From: Salegentibacter salegens
GTDB lineage: Bacteria > Bacteroidota > Bacteroidia > Flavobacteriales > Flavobacteriaceae
Length of the DNA stretch: 64,000 nt
Direction: 5' to 3'
Assembly (NCBI RefSeq): GCF_900142975.1
Contig: NZ_LT670848.1
Location: 2,666,001-2,730,000 of the forward strand
Made by a program: the position numbers and the translations under genes. The number at the start of each line of letters is the position of its first letter. Within the stretch, counting starts at the first letter, position 1. Under the pieces are notes generated by a model. The model searched no databases. It saw only the letters and a program-made list of their open reading frames with translations, and had not been told where the DNA came from. Positions 16,199 through 26,587 of this stretch are shown here, one piece after another.

Positions 16199-19100
16199 AT
16201 GCCCCAAAAAAATAAATTCCTCTTCCTTTTAATAATTTTATTTCCGTTTATCACTTTCGGCCAATGTCCAGTAGGAAATGTTGTTTTAAATACTCAAAAT
16301 GATGTAGAAGAATTTATTCAAAATTATAATACCTGCGAGATAATAAACGGTGATTTATTAATTGGAGATGAAGTATCAGATATTTCTGGAATAACTGGAA
16401 TTAAAAGGGTAGAGGGATCACTAAAAGTGAAATATGCAGATGTCCCAGGGGTTTCTAACTTTGCTTCATTAAATTATGTAGGTGGGGATTTTGAAATTCA
16501 TAACTGTCGTTCACTTCAGTCAGTTGAAGGAATTAATAACTTACACACCATAAAAGGTGGTTTGTTTATTAGACAAACTTCTGCCATTTTTAAAACTATA
16601 AGCGGCTTTGAAGAACTAGAAACAATAGGCGGAAACTTTTATATAAACGAAAATTATAATGGTCTGGAAAAAATAGAAGCCTTTGAAAAATTAGCTCAAG
16701 TTGATGGTGCGTTTGTGATACAAAATAATGACTCGTTAAAACGAGTAACAGGTTTTAATTCCTTAATTAAAATAGGAGTCCAATATTCAGTAGAGTCCTT
16801 TGATGGCAATTTGAGTATTAGAAATAATGCATCTCTTATTGAAATTAATGGCTTCAATTCTTTACTAGAGGTTGTTAGAGATATTAGTATCCTGGATAAT
16901 AGATCTTTGAACAAAATAGCAGGTTTTTCAAACTTAAGCCTAGTGAATCGTCATTTCGAAATTGACAGAAATCCCGAATTAGCTGTTATTCCAGCATTCG
17001 ATAATCTTAAAACAGTAGGGAGTGGGTTATCGCTCATAGATAATGGCTTTACCAGAATTGATAGTTTTAATAATCTTGAAGTAATTGGAAACCTGGACCC
17101 ATCTTGGGGCAATTTATATATTGGAAGAAATGACCAACTCACTGCTATTTCTGGCTTTAGAAATCTACAAAAACTTTTTGGAGAACTAGGAATTACTAGA
17201 CATAAAAAATTAACTAACCTTATTGGCTTTAGTAATCTAAAAGCAACTAGATCATTAAATATCCAGATGAATGAATCGTTGGAAAATCTAAATGGATTAG
17301 AAAATCTTTTATCAATAGGAGAAATCGGTATAGCGATAAGAAGTAACCCTGTATTGTCAGATTGCTCCGCAATTTGCAATATATTAACGAATGGTACGGT
17401 AGATGGAGATATTTCTATTGTAGATAATCCCTCAGCCTGCAGTAGCGTACAGGAAGTGAGGGGAGAATGCATTCCCGATTTTGATAATGACGAAGTGCCA
17501 GATGATATAGACCTGGATGATGACAATGATGGGATTCTAGATACGGTAGAACAGAATGGCGATCCTAATAGAGATTCTGACGGCGATGATTTTCCAGACC
17601 ATATGGATTTAGATAGCGACAATGATGGATGTTATGATGTCACAGAAGCTGGATTTTTAGATGAGAATCAGGATGGGACATTAGGAGACTCGCCCGTTGA
17701 AGTTGATGAAAATGGGCTTGTAATAAATACTGGGGATGGTTATACTACACCATTAGATTCTGATAATAATGGTATTCCCGACTTTCAGGAATGGAATACG
17801 CTAAGTGCGGGAGAAAATGGAAATATTTCTATTTGTAATATTAATGAACCCATTGATTTGTTTAAGGAATTAACTGGAAACCCAGATGAAGGTGGTATTT
17901 GGAACCCAACTTTAGAAAGTGGTAATAGCATTTTTGATGCTACTAAAGATGCTCCAGGCAGTTATACGTATATCGTTAAAAATGGAATTTGCGGGGAAGA
18001 TTCTGCGATGGTTACTATAGAAATTGAAGAAAAAAATAATGCTGGAGAAAATACCAGTGTTGAAGTTTGTTCGCAGGATGCTCCTTTCAATTTATTTAGT
18101 AAAATAAATGGTAATCCTATGGAAGGAGGAACTTTATCCCCACCCTTGGCAAGTGGCACAGAAATATTCGACCCATTTTTGGATTCAGCCAGGATTTACA
18201 CTTATACGGTTTCAAACAATAGCTGTGAACCTGAATCTAGTGAAATAGTCGTCAATATTGGAGAGACTCCCAGTGCAGGGGAAATTGGAGCTCTTACTAT
18301 AGGCATACATAGTAATCCTGTTAATTTGTTTGATAGCCTGGGTGGCAATCCAGATCCAGGTGGTGTTTGGAAACCAGAGCTTTCAAATGCTGATGGCATA
18401 TTTAATCCTTCCTTAGATAATGAAGGTATTTATACATATACGGTAGAGAATACTATTTGCGGTATAACATCTTCGCAAATTCATGTGAATCTTAACACGC
18501 TGCCTAATGCCGGCAATAATGCAACTTTAGAAATTTGTAAAGATGTAGCCCCCATCAACTTACTGGAATTAATGTCAGGGAGTCCTGACGAGGGAGGAAA
18601 TTGGTATCCAGAACTATCCGGAAATTTGTTTGATCCCCAGGTAGATTCAGCTGGAACATATGTTTATACCGTAACCAATGATAATGATCAAACAGATTCA
18701 TCAGAAGTTACAATTTCTATTATACCAGGGCCCAATGCCGGAGAGAATGGGAACCTTGAAATATGCAAAAATGCTGATGCAGTAGATTTATTTAATAGCT
18801 TAAGGGGCAATCCACAGATTAATGGGAAATGGACGCCCAGCTTATCCTCCGGCAATGGAGTGTTTAATCCAGCGATTGATCCTGAGGGGGTATATTCTTA
18901 TGAAGTTTCTAATACATGTGGGACATCAGTGGCTCATGTTTCCGTAACAAAAACTGATTTTCAACCAATTGAGGATTATGAAATTAGGGTGGAAGAATTT
19001 AGTAAGAATAATTTTATTGAGGTCATAATCAATTCAAATTTAACTTTTGAGTACTCATTAGATGGCAGTGCTTTTCAAAATAGTCCGGTTTTTGAAAATT

Positions 19101-19432
19101 TAACCGGCGGAACGCATTCTCTTACTGCGCGCCAAATTGGTGGATGCGATATTCTTCAAAAGCTTATAACCATTCTGGATTACCCTAAATTCTTTACTCC
19201 AAATAATGATGGATATAACGATTTTTGGCAGTTAAAAGGAAATACAGGACCAAGAATTTCTTATATAAATATCTACGATAGATATGGAAAACTTTTAATA
19301 AGCATTGACCCTCAAGGCAAAGGCTGGGATGGCACCTTTGATGGAAAAATAATGCCAGAAAATGATTATTGGTTTGAAATTTCAACCGTAAATAACGAAT
19401 TAAAAACAGGACACTTTACCCTAATTCGATAA
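16199..19432 (+). CDS. secreted surface protein with receptor-L-like repeats and T9SS type B sorting domain
   Basis: A 1077-residue protein. A signal peptide (residues 1-21, ending ITFGQ) precedes about 390 residues of solenoid repeats like FNSLIKIG and ENLLSIGEIGI, resembling receptor L / leucine-rich domains. Next is an acidic calcium-binding stretch (DLDDDNDGILDTVEQ, DLDSDNDGCYDVTEA), then five repeats of about 80-90 residues with NPDEGGIWNPTL and YTYTVSN-like cores. The last ~90 residues are a gliding-motility-associated C-terminal domain (FFTPNNDGYNDFWQL, IYDRYGKLL, GWDGTFDGK), the type B signal for the type IX secretion system. It is likely an adhesin at the cell surface. The start at 16199 gives a clean signal peptide. 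Confidence 0.9.
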   Translation: MPQKNKFLFLLIILFPFITFGQCPVGNVVLNTQNDVEEFIQNYNTCEIINGDLLIGDEVSDISGITGIKRVEGSLKVKYADVPGVSNFASLNYVGGDFEIHNCRSLQSVEGINNLHTIKGGLFIRQTSAIFKTISGFEELETIGGNFYINENYNGLEKIEAFEKLAQVDGAFVIQNNDSLKRVTGFNSLIKIGVQYSVESFDGNLSIRNNASLIEINGFNSLLEVVRDISILDNRSLNKIAGFSNLSLVNRHFEIDRNPELAVIPAFDNLKTVGSGLSLIDNGFTRIDSFNNLEVIGNLDPSWGNLYIGRNDQLTAISGFRNLQKLFGELGITRHKKLTNLIGFSNLKATRSLNIQMNESLENLNGLENLLSIGEIGIAIRSNPVLSDCSAICNILTNGTVDGDISIVDNPSACSSVQEVRGECIPDFDNDEVPDDIDLDDDNDGILDTVEQNGDPNRDSDGDDFPDHMDLDSDNDGCYDVTEAGFLDENQDGTLGDSPVEVDENGLVINTGDGYTTPLDSDNNGIPDFQEWNTLSAGENGNISICNINEPIDLFKELTGNPDEGGIWNPTLESGNSIFDATKDAPGSYTYIVKNGICGEDSAMVTIEIEEKNNAGENTSVEVCSQDAPFNLFSKINGNPMEGGTLSPPLASGTEIFDPFLDSARIYTYTVSNNSCEPESSEIVVNIGETPSAGEIGALTIGIHSNPVNLFDSLGGNPDPGGVWKPELSNADGIFNPSLDNEGIYTYTVENTICGITSSQIHVNLNTLPNAGNNATLEICKDVAPINLLELMSGSPDEGGNWYPELSGNLFDPQVDSAGTYVYTVTNDNDQTDSSEVTISIIPGPNAGENGNLEICKNADAVDLFNSLRGNPQINGKWTPSLSSGNGVFNPAIDPEGVYSYEVSNTCGTSVAHVSVTKTDFQPIEDYEIRVEEFSKNNFIEVIINSNLTFEYSLDGSAFQNSPVFENLTGGTHSLTARQIGGCDILQKLITILDYPKFFTPNNDGYNDFWQLKGNTGPRISYINIYDRYGKLLISIDPQGKGWDGTFDGKIMPENDYWFEISTVNNELKTGHFTLIR

Positions 19433-19833
19433 TTCGGAATAATCCTTTTATCATTTAAGCACAGTTTATTGAAATAAAAATATAGGTAAACTTGAGTAGA
19501 CCATTTTATACTTAATTATAATCAAAGGAGCCCCCTGTTTCTTGAGCCTGGGTGGGACCACTTTTTGTGGTTTTGTTTCGCCAATGGTGTGGCCGTTTTT
19601 CAAAAAACACTGTCTTCAATTTTTTTCCATATCAAATTTAACAGAACTGGAAGATTTAAATTATAGGTGCTTTATGTAATTCCTTAACGGGACTCGGTTA
19701 ATGTTTAATAAATTTATAAGATTTTGGGGTAAACTGGTTTTAACTATTCTAAAGGTAGAAATAGAGACATTCTTCCAAAAGGAAATTCAGTAAATGAATT
19801 AAAAAAAACTTATCCTTATCATCCAATCTCCTT
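19433..19833. other. 401-bp convergent intergenic region, nothing assigned
   Basis: The region lies between the convergent ends of the T9SS protein gene and the split LuxR-type gene. Short GC-richer patches around 19530-19590 (including CCACTTTTTGTGG) could form a small hairpin, but no gene, clear terminator or repeat was recognised. Confidence 0.4.
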
Positions 19834-20640
19834 TCAACCCAGCCCCGGGGAAATTATTCCGGTAGTAAGGCATTTGGCAACTAATTCGGTGGTGTTTCGG
19901 CAACCGCTTTTTTGCAGCACGTTCCTTCTATGCGTTTTAATGGTGTGAGGGGAGAGGTTTAGTTCTTTCGCGATTTGTTCGGCGTTTAATCCTCGGGATA
20001 GTCTACACACTATCAGTTTTTCCTTTTCTGTAAGAAATTCAGAGAAATTGGCATCTGCATTTTCCCCGGGATCGAATTCACCTTTAGAAATAGCTATGTT
20101 ATAATAAGATTTTCCGCCGTTTATATGAATAAAAGAAACTGTTTTTGTACTGGCTACTTTAAGGTGGGAAACATCGGTTTGAATGCACAATACATGCTCC
20201 GGGGTTCCATTTTCTAAAACACTTAATGGGAATGCCTGGTACAACATGGTTCGTGTTTGTTCGCTGGCATCTTTCATTCTATAAGAAAACATATTTTTAT
20301 AGCTTAACACACTTTCTTTATCAAGAAACGAGGTATAAAAATTATTGATAACCTTACTTTTAAGGCTTATAATTTCCATTTCTTCCGGGATCACGGTTTG
20401 CAATAAATCCTGTAGCGTAATATCTCGGGCCTTTTTATTCACAAAACGCTCTACCTAATCAGAAACATATTCCAGCCCAAAATTATGAAGGTTTACAATA
20501 TATAAATAGGAGTCTCCCGGGGCGAAAATAGTGGCAAATCTTTTAAACTCTTCAGAGATTTCAAACGGCCGATACTCTTTTACCTGGCGGGAATACATCT
20601 CCTCCCAGTAATTTGAGATTTTTTCGAAATCCTTTTGCAT
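19834..20640 (-). pseudogene. LuxR-type transcriptional regulator split by an in-frame amber codon
   Basis: The frame opens at 20640 (MQKDFEKISNYWEEMY), meets TAG at 20455-20457 after 61 codons, and continues without shift through VERFVNKKARDITLQ to a stop at 19834. The full product would be about 268 residues: a PAS-like sensory part and a C-terminal LuxR helix-turn-helix (FLTEKEKLIVCRLSRGL, then LSPHTIKTHRRNVLQKSG). Length and layout match flavobacterial PAS-LuxR regulators. A GTG at 20442 could restart translation and make a protein keeping the DNA-binding domain. One base change explains the lesion, so it may be recent, or a sequencing error. Confidence 0.75.
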
Positions 20641-20742
20641 AAAGTGCGATTGTTTAATCGTATTAAATATAGGAATTTTAAAAGATGCTTAATTATTTAT
20701 ATTAGTCTTTTCAACCTTTCCATGAGAAAATTATGTAAATGA

Positions 20743-20773
20743 AAAAACCTCCAGGAAAATTCTGAAGGTTTTT
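20743..20773. terminator. bidirectional rho-independent terminator
   Basis: AAAAACCT and AGGTTTTT form a stem with an inner CAG/CTG pairing and a loop of about 7 bases, giving T-runs in both directions. It lies between the 3' end of the GH9 gene (21019, leftward transcription) and the start of the LuxR-type gene at 20640, and so would end the GH9 transcript. Confidence 0.7.
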
Positions 20774-20960
20774 GCGCCAAATACTTTTTAATGGTATTAG
20801 AAATTAGATACTCATAAATGTTAATCCCCAAATCAAACATTTAAGAAGTTAGCCCTACCAAATCTTCTTTGTGAATCCTAACCCGCTACTACAATTAGTA
20901 ATTTGACCAGGCTAAGATAGAAACAGAAAATCATTTATAAAATACCACTTTAAAGGTAAT

Positions 20961-20983
20961 TTACTCGATAATTGAGATTTGAA
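20961..20983. repeat. dispersed palindrome CTCGATAATTGAG, copy 1
   Basis: TTACTCGATAATTGAGATTT is shared, with one T/C difference, with 42025-42044. The core is a near-palindrome, CTCGATAATYGAG. Here it lies 36 bases beyond the stop of the GH9 gene, in an otherwise empty 378-bp gap (20641-21018). Confidence 0.5.
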
Positions 20984-21018
20984 AGTTCTGAGCTTGTTTA
21001 CTGTGGAGATCTTCTCAA

Positions 21019-23496
21019 TTATTCGTTTAACAATTTATCGGCTGCCAGTACTAAAAACAAGTAATCTGTTGTACCACCGCCTAAAACATATTCGGTTTGT
21101 TGCCAAAGGAAAGGCCATTCAAGCAATTCCGGGAAATCGGGTCGAATTAGTGCCGTTCCAGAGCCAATTCCGCCGGGAGTAAAAGAAAAATCACCCCGAT
21201 TTGTACCGTATGCCTGGGTTAAAGAGCGTGAACCAACCCCCGAAGCGAAAGAAGAAGTATTTACGCCAGGATGCGTCCCCAATACAAAGTTGAGCGCATT
21301 CAGCATATATTTCTTCGGAAAAATTTCAGGAAAAGCAGTATGTAAAAAATACTGTTTCATTCCAAAATTCTGAATTCCCCAGCCAGCACCCCAAATATCG
21401 GGTGTATAAGGCATTCCGTAGGGAGTTTGCGCTCCTAATTTTTCTACTTCCTGGTAATAATTTTCTACGGAAGCTTTTATTTTATTTCTAAAATTTTCAT
21501 CCTGAATTTCATCAAAAACGGGTGCGAGAACCCAGCCGGTTTGCGCAATATTTTCACTAAAGATTTCAGTATTTTCTGTTATAAATTCTTGATATTTCGC
21601 TTCAGAAGTACTTCTGAAAAGCTCTACACTTAAACTAAGTTTGTGTACGGGATTATCTGTACTGGTATTTTCCCAGGTTTTTTTGGCGATATCCAGAGCA
21701 TCTTCAGCAAGTTCGCTATTAAAATCTTTTAGTGTTCTATAAGTTGCAGCCAATGCAGCGGCACTTTGCAATTCCCTGCGGGGATTCTCTTCGGTAAACA
21801 CCCAGCGATCATCGGGTGCTCCTTCCTGGCCTAACGGAATTTCTTTTGAAGTACTGGTTTCTTTATAAATCTCCCCATCAGAATGATTTACGGGGTCTCC
21901 CAATAAAACATATTGATCTAACGTGGGAACAATTACCCCGCGATAAAACCTGCCCAAAGATTTATAGCCATTTACAATATGAATGGTACCGTGTTCTATT
22001 TGCTGAAGAAAATCGGGTTTTCCATCGGGTTGCAAAATATCGACCGTTTTGGTTTCCTGGTTTATCGTGGTATTATCATAATCTTCCTGAAAAATCTCAT
22101 AAATATGCGAAAGGCCCTGTATGGTAGAAGCCTGGGATTCTATTCTAAGATCGTAATCTCCGGCATCGTGCCAGCCGCCGGCATCAAGCCCGGGAACGTG
22201 CTCGCCGGGTTCAAAACTGGTTAAGGTTTCGGGACCTTGCAGGTATCCATCAAAATGATTGGTATCTATCGGCGCCATCCTCGCATCGTCTAAATGGCAG
22301 CGGCCGTGCCAGATTTTGTACCTATCGTTTACCAGCATATGGCACATTTGCACCGGTAAAAAATATTCTAAAGTGGGTTGCCAAACCTCACGTTTATAAA
22401 CGTTTTTGCTAATTTGAAAAGTTTCAGTGGTATAATCGCCGTATTTTATAATATACATTCCGGGTTCTTCGATTTTGGTAAAATCCAGCTGATAATATTT
22501 ATACCTAAGAAATTCACCCCATTCCGAAGGATTTTCTGAAATTATTTCGGAAAAACCACCTTCATTATTTACACGTAATAATTTGGCTTTTTTCAGATCG
22601 GTATCATTTTGATCGGTTTCTATCACGGCTATTTTTTCCTGAACGGGATGATAACCAACCTGGGAAATTTGAACTACAGGATCGTAGGTATAATCTTCCA
22701 ACGTATTGGGTGTAATAAGCCATTCAACAGCATTTTTTGTTGCTCCTGAAGGTACCAGTGACCTTACCACAAACCAGCCATTACTATGTTGCGCACGGCC
22801 GTCTATTAATTCTAACGTATTTCCTTTTAGGTTTTCTATTTTTAAAGTTTGTCTGGGAGTCCCGGGAGCAATAACCAGTTTTTGACCCGTAGCCATTGGG
22901 CTAATTTGATATTCATTTTCATCATCATAGGATCCTGGGCCGTTTGCCTGTCGGTTAAAAAGGCCGAATTCGTTATCCATATAATATGATTTTCCGAAAA
23001 GGTAGCCGGGGAAGAATTCGATATTCATACCCACTTTTCCAATCCATTCTTCAGGCAAAGGTTCATCCAGGTCTACCACGATTTTAAAAGATTTTCCCTG
23101 CGGAATTATTTTTAGATTATAAGAAAATTCCAAATCGGGATATTCAATAGGATTAAAGCCTGTTCGGTTTTTGGCTTCGTCGGGATAAGCCATTTTTACA
23201 CTTATTTCATTCTTTTCCCGGTCTACAACACGTTCTCCAACTTTTGGAACCGGTTGCCATTGCCCGGGTGTAGGCTCCAGGCGTAAATCTCCGTTGGTGG
23301 CCACCCTAATCCCGTTTTGGATTATTCCAACGCCGCCCTGATGGCTTTCCGGATAAAAATCGTGCGCAAGCATTACGTTAAGACCGCGCATTTCAAGATA
23401 TTCCTGCTCATTAATTCTTAAGCTGTCTCCCTGGTTTTGGGCAAAAATTGTTGTTATTGAAAAACAAATTAGAAAGGAAAGTAATAGTGATTTCAT
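21019..23496 (-). CDS. secreted glycoside hydrolase family 9-like enzyme (paralogue A)
   Basis: An 825-residue protein with a signal peptide (MKSLLLSFLICFSITTIFAQ). A non-catalytic beta-rich N-terminal part leads to a CelD_N-type Ig-like domain (VVQISQVGYHPVQEKIAVIE, about residues 275-375) and an (alpha/alpha)6 GH9 catalytic domain. The catalytic-base region is GGWHDAGDYD near residue 447; a candidate acid Glu sits near the C-terminus in QQTEYVLGGG. GH9 enzymes cut beta-1,4-glucans such as cellulose and mixed-linkage glucan. The paralogue at 23744-26281 lies upstream on the same strand, with a terminator between. The exact substrate is unknown. Confidence 0.85.
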   Translation of the reverse strand: MKSLLLSFLICFSITTIFAQNQGDSLRINEQEYLEMRGLNVMLAHDFYPESHQGGVGIIQNGIRVATNGDLRLEPTPGQWQPVPKVGERVVDREKNEISVKMAYPDEAKNRTGFNPIEYPDLEFSYNLKIIPQGKSFKIVVDLDEPLPEEWIGKVGMNIEFFPGYLFGKSYYMDNEFGLFNRQANGPGSYDDENEYQISPMATGQKLVIAPGTPRQTLKIENLKGNTLELIDGRAQHSNGWFVVRSLVPSGATKNAVEWLITPNTLEDYTYDPVVQISQVGYHPVQEKIAVIETDQNDTDLKKAKLLRVNNEGGFSEIISENPSEWGEFLRYKYYQLDFTKIEEPGMYIIKYGDYTTETFQISKNVYKREVWQPTLEYFLPVQMCHMLVNDRYKIWHGRCHLDDARMAPIDTNHFDGYLQGPETLTSFEPGEHVPGLDAGGWHDAGDYDLRIESQASTIQGLSHIYEIFQEDYDNTTINQETKTVDILQPDGKPDFLQQIEHGTIHIVNGYKSLGRFYRGVIVPTLDQYVLLGDPVNHSDGEIYKETSTSKEIPLGQEGAPDDRWVFTEENPRRELQSAAALAATYRTLKDFNSELAEDALDIAKKTWENTSTDNPVHKLSLSVELFRSTSEAKYQEFITENTEIFSENIAQTGWVLAPVFDEIQDENFRNKIKASVENYYQEVEKLGAQTPYGMPYTPDIWGAGWGIQNFGMKQYFLHTAFPEIFPKKYMLNALNFVLGTHPGVNTSSFASGVGSRSLTQAYGTNRGDFSFTPGGIGSGTALIRPDFPELLEWPFLWQQTEYVLGGGTTDYLFLVLAADKLLNE

Positions 23497-23695
23497 ATTG
23501 TTGAAGTTTGGCTATAAACTATAGAGAAAGATTTATAGGTTAGTTGGTAATTTTTAATCTTTATTTTAATCGAAAAGCTATTCTTTTTTTGAAATTAAGG
23601 AAAAAACGGAAGAAGAGCTAGAAAAGCGTTTATATTCTGAATATAAGTAGATTATAAGTAGTTAAATATTCATTTTAATAATAAGAGTAAAAAAG

Positions 23696-23732
23696 AGGAG
23701 GCCGTTTAACTTTAACTAACAGCCTCCTTTTT
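23696..23732 (-). terminator. terminator after the second GH9 gene
   Basis: AGGAGGC at 23696-23702 pairs with GCCTCCT at 23722-23728 around a 19-base loop, with T-rich sequence on both sides. It lies 12 bases past the stop of the gene ending at 23744 and separates the two GH9 genes. Confidence 0.65.
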
Positions 23733-23743
23733 GTATCAGTAAT

Positions 23744-26281
23744 TTATTTTTCGTTCAGGAGTTCATTTGTGGCATTAACAAGAAAAATATAGCTTGCTCC
23801 AATATCTACTATATATTCATTTTCGCCCCAGAAAAAAGGCCAGTTTTCCTTATTCTCCGGAAAATCAGGATTCATCAACAAAATGCCCGGTACAATTCCT
23901 CCCGCAATAAAGCTGAAGTCTGCCCGGTTACTCCCATAGGCAACTTTTTTAGTTTTTGTCCCTACTCCCGAAACAAAAGAGAGATTAGAATGCGGATGTC
24001 TTCCAAAAATATAATGTAATCCCTTAAATACATGTTCTTTGTCTACCAGGTCTGGATATAATTTATGCGCCCTGTAATTTGCGATGGCAAAATCAATAAT
24101 CCCGTGATTTCCACCCCAACCCGGTCTGCGGAACATAGGCACCCCGTAAGGATTGTCTTTTTCTAACTGGTCAATTTCGTCAACATATTTTTGAACATAA
24201 GTTTTCAGTTTTTTATTGAATTTCCCGTCCATATGAGGCGCAGCGTGTAAGGCTATATCAATAGTTCTATCCAAACTTTCATCCATCGCTTCCCAGATTT
24301 TAGACTCAAAAGCTTTAGCATATTTTGCCTCTTTAGTTGTTACATAAAGCTGCATAGAAGCATTCATTTCACTAAGTTTGAGAAAACGTGCAAAATAGCC
24401 GGAAGACGAGTCTTGCGAGGGCATATTTTCATTTTCCTGCCAAAGTTTTTTTGCTAATACGAGGCATTCTTCAGACAGGGAAGGATTGTAATCTTTCAAA
24501 GCACGACTTGCTGCAGCTAATGCACCGGCGGTGCGGTAATCGAGGTAAGGAGAACGTTCAGAAAATACCCATCTGTCATCTAAAACACCGCTGGACACTC
24601 CATCGCTTTCAAACGGCTCCAAATCTGGATTGTAGGGCAGGTTATCAGTTTCTGTAGAGGCATCACCAAGATGATGATACTGGTGAAGGTTAGGAACTAT
24701 TATCCCGCGAACCGGGTGTCCAATACTATTAATTTGTGCTACCAGATTCAGGGTTCCGTGTTCGATTTGCTGCAGGATATCTATTTTTCCATCAGGTCGA
24801 TGAATATCAACATATCGATTTTCCTGATTGATATAGGTGTGATCGCGTTCCAGCCCAAACTCTTCCCAGGATGCCACAAGATCAGTAATGGTAAGGCAAT
24901 GTGTGCCGGTTTGGATGTCGTAGTCTCCTGCGTCAAACCATCCACCTACATCCAGGCCGGGAATGTGTTCATAAGGTTCAAATTTAGTATCTGTAGATGA
25001 TCCCATACTATACCCGTCAAAATGTTCCTGATCAAGCGGAGCTTGTAAAGCATCATCCATAAAAGGTCTTCCGTGCCAGGTGCGGTAGGCTTCATTCACC
25101 TTCATATGGTCCATTTGCACCGGGAAGAAAACATCAAGGGTAGGATGCCAGGCCGTTTTGTACACCTGGTCACTTATAGGGAAGGTATTTGTTATTTGAT
25201 CTCCATATTTAATATAATATATTCCCGTTTCTGTAATATCTGAAAAATCAAATTGAACATAGTTATATCTAAAATGTTCCCCCCATACATCAATTTTATT
25301 GTTTGCCTTTTCAATCGTGTTTCCTTCCGGCGTTACCTGATATAAGGAGGCACTTTGTGATGGACTGTCATTTTTATCTAATTCTATAATCGCAACCTTT
25401 TTTTGCTTTGGATGATAGCCTATTTGAGAGAATCCAATATTGGGTTCACGTGTCCAGTTGGAAACGGTATTGGCTTCCAGATGCCACTCCAAAACCTTTC
25501 CGGTTTTATTCGCCGGCAGTATACTGCGGGTAACAAACCAGCCATTTTGGGCAAGGCTTCTTCCATCAAATAAAGAGATTTCAGTTTCTGAAGTAATTTT
25601 TACGTGGTGGTAAGGATCTTCGGGAGCCAGGATGATTGTGTTACCACTGGCAAGGGGTTGCGGCTCTATAAATTCTTCTTCCCCCCGGTTGTCCAAAGTA
25701 GAATGACCGGCAAACTGAGGTATTTTTTCGCTTATTGGTTTTATACGGGTGTTCCCAGATGGATAAAGTGGAAATATACCAGGGTTCCCGTTTACCAGAT
25801 ACGTTTTTTCAAAATAAGCAGCCGGTAAAAATTCTAAATTAAATCCTGCTTTCCCTTGCAAATTTTCAGGAAGAGGTTTATCGAGATGAACAGAAATATT
25901 TACTCCTTTTCCTTCGGCTTTGACGATGATTTTTGATGTGAAATCCAGTTGTTCATACCGGGTAGTTACCTCTATAGTATTTGAAGCCCGATCTACCGTA
26001 CGTTCTACAAGTGAAGGCACTAGATCCCATTGTTCCGGGGTGTTTTGTAATCTTACGGCACCTCCGGTACTACTCCTCATTCCGTGGTGAATAAGTTCAA
26101 TTCCTGCGTTCTTCTCATCAAAAAAGAATCCGTTATACTCGTTGCTAAAAACGAGAACGTTGAGCCCCTGGGTTTCAAAATATTCTTTTTCATTAAGGTT
26201 GAGTTGGGCAAAAATTTGACCTGTACCTAACGTGAAAAAAACAATTAGCACCCAATTCCAATTTGGTAATTTTTTACGCAT
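23744..26281 (-). CDS. secreted glycoside hydrolase family 9-like enzyme (paralogue B)
   Basis: An 845-residue protein when started at the ATG at 26281, which gives a proper signal peptide (WVLIVFFTLGTGQIFAQ); an earlier ATG at 26326 would add 15 residues that spoil it. The layout matches its neighbour at 21019-23496: beta-rich N-terminal region, CelD_N-like domain (IGFSQIGYHPKQKKVAIIE), then a GH9 fold with GGWFDAGDYDIQTG as catalytic-base region and GENEYIVDIGA near the end as candidate acid. The two share many stretches yet differ throughout, so the duplication is old and their substrates may differ. Secretion to the periplasm or beyond is expected. Confidence 0.83.
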   Translation of the reverse strand: MRKKLPNWNWVLIVFFTLGTGQIFAQLNLNEKEYFETQGLNVLVFSNEYNGFFFDEKNAGIELIHHGMRSSTGGAVRLQNTPEQWDLVPSLVERTVDRASNTIEVTTRYEQLDFTSKIIVKAEGKGVNISVHLDKPLPENLQGKAGFNLEFLPAAYFEKTYLVNGNPGIFPLYPSGNTRIKPISEKIPQFAGHSTLDNRGEEEFIEPQPLASGNTIILAPEDPYHHVKITSETEISLFDGRSLAQNGWFVTRSILPANKTGKVLEWHLEANTVSNWTREPNIGFSQIGYHPKQKKVAIIELDKNDSPSQSASLYQVTPEGNTIEKANNKIDVWGEHFRYNYVQFDFSDITETGIYYIKYGDQITNTFPISDQVYKTAWHPTLDVFFPVQMDHMKVNEAYRTWHGRPFMDDALQAPLDQEHFDGYSMGSSTDTKFEPYEHIPGLDVGGWFDAGDYDIQTGTHCLTITDLVASWEEFGLERDHTYINQENRYVDIHRPDGKIDILQQIEHGTLNLVAQINSIGHPVRGIIVPNLHQYHHLGDASTETDNLPYNPDLEPFESDGVSSGVLDDRWVFSERSPYLDYRTAGALAAASRALKDYNPSLSEECLVLAKKLWQENENMPSQDSSSGYFARFLKLSEMNASMQLYVTTKEAKYAKAFESKIWEAMDESLDRTIDIALHAAPHMDGKFNKKLKTYVQKYVDEIDQLEKDNPYGVPMFRRPGWGGNHGIIDFAIANYRAHKLYPDLVDKEHVFKGLHYIFGRHPHSNLSFVSGVGTKTKKVAYGSNRADFSFIAGGIVPGILLMNPDFPENKENWPFFWGENEYIVDIGASYIFLVNATNELLNEK

Positions 26282-26587
26282 AATTATATATTTTTTATAA
26301 ATGTAAAAAATAATTGTTAAAAACACACTTTATTATTTTCCAGGGAATTAAATGAAAAAAGATTAATTATTTTAATGTTGGGATAAATAAAAAGAATAGG
26401 TTCTAATTCTGAAAAAGTTAATATAGTCGAATGACATATTATTGAAGGAATTATTCAGCATTTATATAAAGATGGAATAAGCTAAATTAATGGTTTTGTG
26501 AGCTTAAATCCCGAAGAAGTTGAATAAATCTGATTTTTTAATGTGCTTTTCTATTTAAAAACAGAGGGCTTCTGAAGAGGAATAAAT

